Shown here: positions 6,272-12,095 of the stretch, piece by piece
How positions within the stretch are numbered: the stretch's first letter is position 1
How the letters are laid out: each line of letters opens with the position of its first letter
NCBI GenBank assembly: GCA_016290255.1
Contig: JAEETG010000134.1
Coordinates: 1-12,095, forward strand
Length of the DNA: 12,095 bases
Reading direction: 5' to 3'
Source: Clostridia bacterium
GTDB lineage: Bacteria; Bacillota; Clostridia; Christensenellales; UBA1242
Position numbers and translations under genes: made by a program
Notes under the pieces: generated by a model
Told to the model about the DNA's origin: nothing
Database searches by the model: none
Seen by the model: only the letters and a program-made list of their open reading frames with translations

Positions 6272-7456
6272 TTAGGCAATTTGTTTTTTCTTCTCTTCAA
6301 TTGCTTTTTCAACTTCAGCAATATCAGATAAAATTTCTGCATTAACTTTTTTAAGAATTTTGTTTGTTTTTTCTAAGATTGGGAATCTATCTTTGTTTGC
6401 GTTCATAACATCTTCACAGTGTTGAACTGAAAGTCTCAAACCATCCAATAGGTCAAGTTCTTCATTAAGCTTTTTAGCTTTTTCTTCATCAATGTCAACA
6501 TAGTTGTTAACGCCATACAAAATAACTTTTTGTCTTGCAACAATTGCTTCTTTTCTTGTTAGTTTTGCTTTGTCTTTTTCAAGAGTTTTCTTAACTTTTG
6601 CAAGTGGGTTGTATTCTTTCTTGTTTTCACGCAAATCTTTCTTGTTTTCTTTTAGTCTTTCGTTCAAAACTTCAAGTCTTGCTTCAAGTTGAGATAGTGT
6701 TTCTCCAGAATATAGTGAAGCAACATCTGAAACAACAACAGCATTTGATTGTTCGTTCTTGAGTTCTTCCAATCTCTTCATGTCTTCTTCAAGTTGTTTC
6801 TTTTGAGCTTCAAGGTTTGCTCTTTCTTCTTCAATTTGAGCTTGAGCTTCTTCAATTTCTTTTCTTTCTCTTTCTAGGTTTGCTTTTTCAATTGTGTATT
6901 CTTCTTCAACTTCTTCTTCAGGCTCAGCAACTTCGTCTTCTGCTTCTTCTTCTATTTCAACTTCTTCATTTTCTTTTTCAGAACTTTGTCTAACACCTTC
7001 TCTATATTCAGCCAAACTTTCTGCATTGATTTTGTCGATTAATCTTTCAATTTCTTCATCAGAAACTTCATAGTCTGTTTCTTCATCATCATTGAAAGCA
7101 TCATCCATGTTGTTGAAATCTTTTTCCATTTTTGAAATGTTTTGCTCATCTTCAAAAATCAAGTTGTCACTTGCGTCACCACTTGCAATTTTCTCTTTTT
7201 CTTTTCCTGCTTGAACTTCGTCCCAAGATTTCACTTCATCAACTGTGTGTTCTTGAAAACCAACATTGTTTGATGGTTCTTCATCAAAATTGTCAAAATC
7301 ACTTACGCTTTCATCTTCTTCTTCAGAAAATTCAACTCTTGTTTTGTTTTTGTCTGTGCTAACAATAACAAGCCTTGCAATCAAGAAAACTAAAACAACA
7401 CTAACTGCAACAATTCCAATGATTGCCAAAATGTTTAATAAAATATCCCAAATCAT
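6272..7456 (-). CDS. Membrane-anchored acidic coiled-coil protein of unknown function
   Basis: I do not recognise this 394-residue protein. It starts with one strong membrane helix (about 5-32) with only WD before it and a charged region after it, so the bulk is probably cytoplasmic. Residues 43-190 are extremely rich in Glu and Asp, low in complexity and probably disordered. Residues 186-238 form a charged coiled coil (ERERKEIEEAQAQIEEER and similar). After a short break (VVVSDVASLYSGET, 240-253) comes a second helical region (254-394) of higher complexity, with KEYNPLAKVKKTLEKDKAKL and ILYGVNNYVDIDEEKAKKL, which is likely the conserved part. The topology recalls EzrA-like or scaffold proteins, but I see no real similarity. 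ATG at 7456 has AAGGAG eight bases upstream (7465-7470). The gene begins 27 bases after the tmRNA 3' end and ends at a strong terminator, so it is transcribed with ssrA or from a promoter inside it. Confidence 0.85.
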   Translation of the reverse strand: MIWDILLNILAIIGIVAVSVVLVFLIARLVIVSTDKNKTRVEFSEEEDESVSDFDNFDEEPSNNVGFQEHTVDEVKSWDEVQAGKEKEKIASGDASDNLIFEDEQNISKMEKDFNNMDDAFNDDEETDYEVSDEEIERLIDKINAESLAEYREGVRQSSEKENEEVEIEEEAEDEVAEPEEEVEEEYTIEKANLERERKEIEEAQAQIEEERANLEAQKKQLEEDMKRLEELKNEQSNAVVVSDVASLYSGETLSQLEARLEVLNERLKENKKDLRENKKEYNPLAKVKKTLEKDKAKLTRKEAIVARQKVILYGVNNYVDIDEEKAKKLNEELDLLDGLRLSVQHCEDVMNANKDRFPILEKTNKILKKVNAEILSDIAEVEKAIEEKKKQIA

Positions 7457-7531
7457 TTTATATACTCCTTAAATTGTTTTTCGTGGTGGAAGCGATGGGA
7501 GTTGAACCCATGTCCAAACGACTTTATCTAT

Positions 7532-7560
7532 ATTATACTACATGTTTAGTTATTTTTCAA
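7532..7560 (-). promoter_or_regulatory. Consensus sigma-A promoter inside the ssrA gene
   Basis: The minus strand reads TTGAAA (7555-7560), 17 bases, TATAAT (7532-7537), in the 3' part of ssrA. Transcription would start near 7525 and run into the coiled-coil gene 70 bases further on. The -10 bases also form one strand of the long tmRNA stem, so RNA structure alone could explain them. The -35 lies in a region not needed for that stem. Confidence 0.45.
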
Positions 7561-7730
7561 TAGTTATTTGCAAAAATCTAAAATAACAAACTTTTTGAAA
7601 CCAGCCCAAAAGTTTTCCACAAAGCATTGGGCGCTTGCTTTATGGATGATTGGTTTATTTTGAGGCTTAAACACTTGCAACCAATCACACATTGCTTAAA
7701 CCAGTTTGTTTTATATCTAACCAGGATAAA

Positions 7731-7796
7731 TTACGCATATGCAACCATGGCACTTGTGCCACCAGCATAGTTGTAAACATTTGCATTTCTTTCTGC
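7731..7796 (-). other. tmRNA tag-peptide reading frame (21 residues)
   Basis: The resume codon is probably GCA at 7794-7796, since the bases before it (ACAAAATAAAT) resemble those before the resume codon of Escherichia coli tmRNA. The frame encodes AERNANVYNY, AGG, then TSAMVAYA and ends at TAA (7731-7733). A second in-frame GCA would give 17 residues. The end VAYA differs from the common LAA or VAA ending. Confidence 0.75.
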
Positions 7797-7892
7797 ATTT
7801 ATTTTGTTTTTCCGTTAACAACGCAGACGAGCCTGCGACATGCATAATATAAACTCAGCCACCTGTCGAAACCAACACGCCCCCGTGAAGGT

Positions 7893-8339
7893 TTATTTGC
7901 TATTTTTTAGCTCACGCATAACACTTTTTTCAATATCTCGCTTTTTTATTGTGTCCTTTTTATCATACAAAAGTTTTCCTTTTGCAAGTGCAATTTCAAC
8001 TTTTGCATAATTTTTTTCAAAAAATATAGCAAGCGGAACAACAGTTAACCCTTTTTCCATAACTTTTTGTGACAATTCTTTGATTTCAGATTTGTGAAGA
8101 AGGAGTTTTCTTGTTCTTCTCTCATCCAAAACAAAGTGTTTGCTTTTTTCATATGTTTTAATGAACATATTATGCAAAAAAGCCTCACCATCACGAAAAG
8201 TTACAAAACTTTCGTTAATATTCACATTTTTTGCTCTAATTGACTTAACTTCGCTGCCATTTAAGCAAATTCCCGCACTATATTTCTTCAAAATAAAGTA
8301 ATTATAGTAAGCTTTTTTGTTAGTAGTTATGCTTTCCAT
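7893..8339 (-). CDS. smpB: SsrA-binding protein SmpB
   Basis: Cytosolic partner of tmRNA in trans-translation. It binds the tRNA-like domain and places it in the empty A site of a stalled ribosome. The 148 residues are normal in length. Family motifs are NKKAYYNYFI (7-16), AGICLNGSEVKSIR (22-35), ESFVTFRDGEAFLHNMFIKTY (43-63), RRTRKLLLHKSEI (74-86), KGLTVVPLAIFF (96-107) and AKGKLLYDKKDTIKKRD (119-135); the usual DKR is DKK here. The basic C-terminal tail (about 127-148) is the part that enters the mRNA channel in known complexes. ATG at 8339 is preceded by AAGAGG (8345-8350) and by a consensus promoter that would give a leader of only about 7-8 bases. ssrA follows 8 bases after the stop, so the two products are probably co-transcribed. 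Confidence 0.97.
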   Translation of the reverse strand: MESITTNKKAYYNYFILKKYSAGICLNGSEVKSIRAKNVNINESFVTFRDGEAFLHNMFIKTYEKSKHFVLDERRTRKLLLHKSEIKELSQKVMEKGLTVVPLAIFFEKNYAKVEIALAKGKLLYDKKDTIKKRDIEKSVMRELKNSK

Positions 8340-8352
8340 TTCTACCTCTTCT

Positions 8353-8381
8353 ATTATATCACTTATTTAATTAATTTTCAA
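8353..8381 (-). promoter_or_regulatory. Strong sigma-A promoter of smpB-ssrA
   Basis: On the minus strand TTGAAA (8376-8381), 17 bases, TATAAT (8353-8358), with TGA immediately before the -10. The predicted start, about 8346-8348, falls inside the AAGAGG ribosome binding site, so the leader is very short. Confidence 0.82.
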
Positions 8382-8391
8382 TAGCTTTTTC

Positions 8392-8431
8392 AAAAAAAAT
8401 TGCTTTTAAACCCCGTTTTAACACATTTTTT
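8392..8431 (-). terminator. Imperfect hairpin with T8 tract after rnr
   Basis: On the minus strand AAAAAAT, an interrupted arm, AAAC, loop GGG, GTTT, then ATTTTTTTT (T run 8392-8399). The stem has mismatches and one bulge. It lies just after the rnr stop and before the smpB promoter, where a terminator is expected. Confidence 0.45.
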
Positions 8432-8439
8432 CAGTTTTT

Positions 8440-10557
8440 TTAATCATTTTTTGTGCTTTCCACAATTTTAAAACTAACTTGCCTTTTTTGAAGATTTGTT
8501 CCAACACATTCAACACAAACTTTTTGGCCAAGTTGGAAACTGTGTTCATGACCTTTCAAAAGATATTGATCTTCGATGTAGGCATATGTGTCTCTTGGCA
8601 AATCTTCATCACCACAAAGCCCCTCAACAGTGTTGTCTAGTTCAACAAAAACACCAAAGGTGTTAACGCCACTAACAATGGCAGGAAATCTCTCTCCAAT
8701 TTTGTCTTGCATGAATTCTGCCTTTTTCAAGTCATCAACTGCTCTTTCTGCACTTTCTGCAAGTTTTTCTCTTTCACTTGAAATCAAACTTGCATCAGCA
8801 ATAAAGTCGGCATAATGCTCAATGGTGTTTTCATCAGGTGTTTTAAGCACAAGATTTTTCAAAACTCTGTGAACCACCAAATCTGGATAACGCCTTATTG
8901 GTGATGTGAAATGGCAATAAAATTCTGCCGCAAGCCCAAAGTGCCCCAAGTTTTTGCTTGAATATCTTGCTTTTTGAAGAGAACGAAGCATAACTTTGTT
9001 AACAACTTCTTCATATGGCCTATCTTTTATTTCATACAAAAGATTTTGAAGGTCTTTTGGTGTCACTGTTTCAGGCTGACCGTTGACATGGAGCCCAAGC
9101 CCTGAACAAAACTTGAAAAATGCTCCCATCTTCATTCCATCCGGCTGTTCATGAACACGATACATGCTTGGAACATGTTTGTCAACAGTTCCTTTTGCAA
9201 CAATCTCATTTGCAAGGAGCATGAAACTTTCGATGAGCATGTGAGCCGTGTTTCTTTCATATTTTTGAATATCAACAACAGCACCTGCATCATTTAAAAT
9301 TATTTTTGCTTCTGGAACATCAAGCTCTAACGCCCCTCTTCTTTCTCTCTTTTTCATCAAAAGAGCGTGAAGTTCTGCCATCAATTTAAACTTTGGAACA
9401 AGGGACTCATATTTTTTGCTAACTTCACTGTCACCACACAAAATTGCATACACATCATCATATGTCATTCTGGCAGATGATTTTATGATACCCTGACAAA
9501 TTTTGTATGATTTTATGTTTGCGTGGTCATCTAAATCAACCACAACTGACATTGTTAACCTTTCAACTCCAGGGTTTAAAGAACATATTCCGTTTGAAAG
9601 TTCTTTTGGAATCATTGGCAAAACTCTGTCAACAAAATACACACTTGTTGCACGCTTATATGCCTCTTTGTCTAAAGCTGAGTTTGGTTTAACATAATAA
9701 CTCACATCAGCGATGTGAACGCCAAGCCTATAACCATCTTCAGTTTTTTCAATTCCAATTGCGTCGTCAAAGTCTTTTGAGTCAACTCCATCAATTGTGA
9801 CAATTTGTTCGTTTGTGAAATCAACTCTTCCATTTCTGTCTATGTCACGCACTTCTTGAGGAACGGCTCTTGCCTCTTCCATAACATCATGGCCAAATTC
9901 TTCATAGAGGTTAAACTCACGAATGATAGACAAAATGTCAACACCTTTTTGATTCATATCACCCAAAACTTCCACGATTCTGCCTTCTGGGTTTTTGTTT
10001 CCACCTTCGTTGCTGGTGATTCTTACAACAACTTTGTCTAGGTGTTTTGCTTTCAAGTGCTTGTCTAGTTTAACAAAAATATCTGAAAAGTTTTTTCCAT
10101 CATCAGGTTTAACAAACGCAAACTTGTTGTTTTTGTTGTTAATCAAAAGTGTTCCAACGATGTTGTCTTCATTTCTTTTCACAACTTTGAAAACTTCACC
10201 CTCACTTCTCCCATCTGGAAGGGTGTTCACTTTTATTAGAACAACATCTTTATTTAGTGCATTTTTTAGTTTTGTGTGTGGAATGAAAACATCATCCATT
10301 TCTTCATCAAGAATCTTACAAAAAGCAAAACCTCTTGAGTGACCTGTGAGTTTACCTTTGTGAAGGTTAAGTTTGTCGATGCTAACAATTTTTTGTCCAC
10401 CCGACAAAACAAGTTCTCCCTCTTTCAAGAGATTTGTGATTTCTGAAAAAGCTTGAGAATTTTCAATTCCCAATCCATCGCTCACAGCCTTTGAAAGTTC
10501 TCCTTGAACCATGTAGTCTAAATTATTGTTTTTGATGTATTCCAAAATTTCGTTCAT
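8440..10557 (-). CDS. rnr: Ribonuclease R (3'-5' exoribonuclease)
   Basis: A 705-residue RNase II/R-family enzyme that degrades structured RNA from the 3' end one nucleotide at a time. In known systems it also degrades the faulty mRNA released by trans-translation. Domains in order: an N-terminal helical region (1-50), two cold-shock-like OB domains (about 60-200), the RNB catalytic domain from about 245 to 570, and an S1 domain (about 622-700). The catalytic acidic cluster is DGVDSKDFDDA (256-266: D256, D262, D264, D265), and the family signature HFTSPIRRYPDL lies at 549-560. The length and terminal S1 domain indicate RNase R. ATG at 10557 has AGGAGAA (10561-10567). No good promoter is seen in the short gap after secG, so expression probably relies on read-through past the secG hairpin. 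smpB and ssrA follow, the usual Bacillota order. Confidence 0.96.
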   Translation of the reverse strand: MNEILEYIKNNNLDYMVQGELSKAVSDGLGIENSQAFSEITNLLKEGELVLSGGQKIVSIDKLNLHKGKLTGHSRGFAFCKILDEEMDDVFIPHTKLKNALNKDVVLIKVNTLPDGRSEGEVFKVVKRNEDNIVGTLLINNKNNKFAFVKPDDGKNFSDIFVKLDKHLKAKHLDKVVVRITSNEGGNKNPEGRIVEVLGDMNQKGVDILSIIREFNLYEEFGHDVMEEARAVPQEVRDIDRNGRVDFTNEQIVTIDGVDSKDFDDAIGIEKTEDGYRLGVHIADVSYYVKPNSALDKEAYKRATSVYFVDRVLPMIPKELSNGICSLNPGVERLTMSVVVDLDDHANIKSYKICQGIIKSSARMTYDDVYAILCGDSEVSKKYESLVPKFKLMAELHALLMKKRERRGALELDVPEAKIILNDAGAVVDIQKYERNTAHMLIESFMLLANEIVAKGTVDKHVPSMYRVHEQPDGMKMGAFFKFCSGLGLHVNGQPETVTPKDLQNLLYEIKDRPYEEVVNKVMLRSLQKARYSSKNLGHFGLAAEFYCHFTSPIRRYPDLVVHRVLKNLVLKTPDENTIEHYADFIADASLISSEREKLAESAERAVDDLKKAEFMQDKIGERFPAIVSGVNTFGVFVELDNTVEGLCGDEDLPRDTYAYIEDQYLLKGHEHSFQLGQKVCVECVGTNLQKRQVSFKIVESTKND

Positions 10558-10593
10558 TTTTTCTCCTAAAAAATTAGTCTTTCTTTAAAACGC

Positions 10594-10617
10594 AAAAGAG
10601 GACAACTTTGTCCCCTT
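10594..10617 (-). terminator. Hairpin between secG and rnr (terminator or attenuator)
   Basis: The minus strand reads AAGGGGACAA, AG, TTGTCCTCTT: a 10-pair stem with one G-U pair, 8 bases after the secG stop. The tail after the stem (TTGCGTTTT) is interrupted by GCG, which suggests partial termination and read-through into rnr. Confidence 0.65.
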
Positions 10618-10624
10618 ATTTTTA

Positions 10625-10939
10625 TTACACATTACCTGAAACAATTGATGCCAAAATGAAATATGCAATTGTCATAACAGCCATTGCAATTGCAATTCCA
10701 GCAGTCCATCTTTTAAGCCTTCCCTCAACTGTTTTTCCTTTGTTTTGTGAGTAGTAAGTTTCTTGAATGCCAGTGATTGCGTTAGCTCCGCCGCCACTGT
10801 TCCCTTTCTGGCACAAAACCAAAACAATGATTGCAAGAGCGCCCAAACCAACAAGAGCAACTAAAACAACTTTAATGATTGCAAGTGTGTGATATAAAGT
10901 TGGGTCTGCACCAAGCATAAAATATAGTGGATTAAACAT
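10625..10939 (-). CDS. secG: Protein translocase subunit SecG
   Basis: Small inner subunit of the SecYEG channel, which exports unfolded proteins across the membrane. The 104 residues contain two membrane helices (about 17-43 and 79-101) joined by the conserved loop LVLCQKGNSGGGANAITG (40-57), which matches the family pattern VLLQxGKGGGL. LKRWT (74-78) before the second helix corresponds to the usual LxKxT. The N-terminal 16 residues are longer than in many SecG proteins; the start is still favoured because ATG at 10939 has an excellent site, GGAGG (10944-10948). A consensus promoter precedes it and a hairpin follows. Gene order secG-rnr-smpB is typical of Bacillota. Confidence 0.93.
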   Translation of the reverse strand: MFNPLYFMLGADPTLYHTLAIIKVVLVALVGLGALAIIVLVLCQKGNSGGGANAITGIQETYYSQNKGKTVEGRLKRWTAGIAIAMAVMTIAYFILASIVSGNV

Positions 10940-10971
10940 AATTCCTCCGTCAAAAGTGTTTTATAGTGTGA

Positions 10972-11000
10972 ATTATAACACACAATTTTAACAATTTCAA
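10972..11000 (-). promoter_or_regulatory. Strong sigma-A promoter of secG(-rnr)
   Basis: On the minus strand TTGAAA (10995-11000), 17 bases, TATAAT (10972-10977), with TGT before the -10. The -10 is flanked by the inverted arms GTGTG and CACAC, a possible operator. Confidence 0.82.
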
Positions 11001-11030
11001 GCAAAAACCATAAATTTCAAAATAAAAGGA

Positions 11031-11270
11031 CTAGTAAATTAGTGCATACAGCCCAGCCATGGCCATACATACTATTGCCAAAGCAAGCCTACCATATTTG
11101 ATTGGTTCCTTGTCGGCACTATCTTTTTTCTTGTTAAGGCTCAAAGCCAAAAACAGTGCTGAAAGAGCCAAGAAGGCAAGAATCAAACAACAACGAAGCC
11201 CTGGTGAAATATTTCTAAACACAGCATTAACAGCGTCATTGAAAAAATCTAAAAACATAAAACTTAACAT
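11031..11270 (-). CDS. Small two-helix membrane protein of unknown function
   Basis: I do not recognise this 79-residue protein. It has a short amphipathic start (MLSFMFLDFFNDAVNAVFRN), a membrane helix (about 27-45), a charged loop (NKKKDSADKEPIKYGR, 46-61) and a second helix ending at the C-terminus (about 60-78). The very basic loop suggests that the loop is cytoplasmic and both ends face outward. ATG at 11270 has AAGGA (11279-11283), which overlaps the last bases of gpmI. Only 13 bases separate the two genes, so this gene is probably translated from the gpmI transcript. No hairpin follows its TAG stop before the secG promoter. Small hydrophobic genes are common near secG, but I make no functional claim. 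Confidence 0.75.
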   Translation of the reverse strand: MLSFMFLDFFNDAVNAVFRNISPGLRCCLILAFLALSALFLALSLNKKKDSADKEPIKYGRLALAIVCMAMAGLYALIY

Positions 11271-11283
11271 ATTTTCTATCCTT

Positions 11284-12095
11284 TTATTTCAAAAGAGATG
11301 GTGCGTCCATTTCTTCTGGAATTTTTATTTTCATAAGTTCACAAACTGTTGGAGCAAAAGATGACAAACCAAACTTACCCTTTTTATATTTAACTCCCTT
11401 GTCTGTGATTAAAAATGGAACAGGATTTTTGGTGTGAGTTGTGGATAGACCAGCTTTTTCCCTCATGTCTTCAATGTTTCCGTGGTCAGCTGTTAGAACA
11501 CAAACATATCCCATATCAAGGCCAGCGGTGATAATTTTTTCCAAGGCTTTGTCAACATATTCAAGAGCAGTGACTGCTGCTTTAAAGTTTCCGGTGTGGC
11601 CAACCATATCTGCATTTGAAATGTTAATCAAAATGAAATCATATTTTTCACTAACAATTGCTTTTTCTGCAACGCTTGCAATTTCTGGGGCTTTCATTTG
11701 AGGATAATTTGCAAAGTTTTCCACATTTTCACTTTCAATCAAAACTCTATCTTCTCCCCTTGGAGCTTTCTCAACACCACCATTAAAATAATAAGTTACG
11801 TGCGCATACTTTGTTGTTTCAGAAATTTTTAGTTGTTTTAGCCCAAGACTGCTTAAATATTTTGACAGCGTCATTCCAATCTTAAGTTGTGGGAAAACTG
11901 GCAAAACACCCTTAAACCTAATGTCATAAACGCACATTGAAGTACATTTTATTGGCACCAATTTTCTTTGAAAATCTGTGAACTTTGATGCTGAAAAGGC
12001 TTTTGTTATTTGCCTCATTCTGTCTGGCCTGAAGTTAAAGAAAAATATCTCATCTTTTTTGTTCATTCCCTTATAACCATCAACAACATATGGAG
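11284..12095 (-). CDS. gpmI: 2,3-bisphosphoglycerate-independent phosphoglycerate mutase, C-terminal part
   Basis: Glycolytic enzyme that interconverts 3- and 2-phosphoglycerate using two manganese ions and a phosphoserine intermediate. About 269 residues are visible; the frame is open to the window edge, so the N-terminal part with the phosphorylated serine is missing. The methionine at 12066 is internal, as residues YVVDGYKG continue upstream. Landmarks are FFNFRPDRMRQITKAF with the two substrate-binding arginines, ETTKYAHVTYYFNGG with the catalytic lysine, NADMVGHTGN (metal Asp and His), LTADHGNIEDM (Asp-His pair) and STTHTKNPVPF (last metal His). All expected C-terminal catalytic residues are present. 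The end, IPEEMDAPSLL, is where the family usually ends. The small membrane-protein gene follows 13 bases after the stop. Confidence 0.96.
   Translation of the reverse strand, partial: PYVVDGYKGMNKKDEIFFFNFRPDRMRQITKAFSASKFTDFQRKLVPIKCTSMCVYDIRFKGVLPVFPQLKIGMTLSKYLSSLGLKQLKISETTKYAHVTYYFNGGVEKAPRGEDRVLIESENVENFANYPQMKAPEIASVAEKAIVSEKYDFILINISNADMVGHTGNFKAAVTALEYVDKALEKIITAGLDMGYVCVLTADHGNIEDMREKAGLSTTHTKNPVPFLITDKGVKYKKGKFGLSSFAPTVCELMKIKIPEEMDAPSLLK

Larger units (their letters stand above)
7484..7884 (-). ncRNA. ssrA: Transfer-messenger RNA (tmRNA)
   Basis: One-piece tmRNA of about 401 bases. The 5' end GGGGGCG (7878-7884) pairs, with two G-U pairs, with CGCTTCC (7488-7494), followed by discriminator A and an encoded CCA (7484-7486). 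The 5' side has the conserved GGTTTCGACAGG, and the T arm is ATGGG-TTCAACT-CCCAT. The long stem pairs TATATTAT (7844-7851) with ATAATATA (7529-7536). Four interlaced pseudoknots can be drawn: PK1 7812-7837, PK2 7648-7695, PK3 7604-7641 (AAAGCA/TGCTTT with GCCCAA/TTGGGC) and PK4 7563-7597. With SmpB it rescues stalled ribosomes and adds a degradation tag. It begins 8 bases after the smpB stop, so it is probably made from the smpB promoter and processed. A weak local candidate is TTGAAA (7928-7933), 18 bases, TAAAAA (7904-7909). Confidence 0.97.

Noticed and set aside
7484..7530. A separate tRNA gene suggested by the T arm and encoded CCA
   Set aside because: There is no anticodon arm; these are the 3' elements of the tmRNA, which pair with its 5' end at 7878-7884.
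7484..7884. A two-piece, circularly permuted tmRNA
   Set aside because: The 5' acceptor strand, tag frame, four pseudoknots and 3' acceptor strand come in normal one-piece order.
10672..10860. Minus-strand 62-residue frame inside secG
   Set aside because: It is an out-of-frame reading of the secG gene, whose own frame has the family motif and a strong ribosome binding site.
1..12095. CRISPR array, insertion sequence, prophage or defence island
   Set aside because: No spaced direct repeats, transposase, integrase or known defence motifs were found; gene order and strand are uniform.

Overview
AT-rich bacterial DNA in which every convincing gene lies on the minus strand, so transcription runs from the high to the low coordinates. 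The gene content points to the Bacillota, most likely an uncultured, endospore-forming or spore-former-derived member of the Clostridia. The reasons are the order gpmI, secG, rnr, smpB, ssrA, a Veg protein next to a SPOCS-domain (DUF3794) protein, strong Shine-Dalgarno sites and consensus sigma-A promoters. The sequence does not settle genus or family.

Layout in the direction of transcription. (1) 12095-11031: the C-terminal part of the phosphoglycerate mutase gpmI, cut by the window edge, with a small two-helix membrane protein coupled to it. (2) 11000-8392: secG and the exoribonuclease gene rnr behind a consensus promoter, each followed by a hairpin. (3) 8381-6227: smpB, the tmRNA gene ssrA starting 8 bases after the smpB stop, then a gene for a membrane-anchored acidic coiled-coil protein starting 27 bases after the tmRNA 3' end, closed by a strong terminator. 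(4) 6223-4020: a patatin-like phospholipase overlapping a membrane-anchored ComEC-type metallo-beta-lactamase protein. (5) 4006-3420: a shikimate-kinase-like protein that has lost its ATP-binding loop. (6) 3394-1345: transketolase with its own promoter and terminator. (7) 1302-1: veg and the N-terminal part of a SPOCS-domain protein that runs off the window.

Blocks 1 to 3 are housekeeping: glycolysis, protein export, RNA decay and ribosome rescue. SmpB, tmRNA and RNase R work together in trans-translation, in which a stalled ribosome is tagged and freed and its faulty mRNA is degraded. Blocks 4 and 5 and the coiled-coil gene are the less explained part: a lipase-like enzyme coupled to a surface metallohydrolase, a pseudokinase, and an envelope protein placed behind ssrA. 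I see no mobile element, CRISPR array, phage gene or obvious defence system. The nearest things to new biology are the pseudokinase, the coiled-coil protein and its possible promoter inside the tmRNA gene, and the unusual tmRNA tag.

The region is densely packed. The only stretch above 300 bases without a protein gene is 7457-7892, and it is filled by ssrA.
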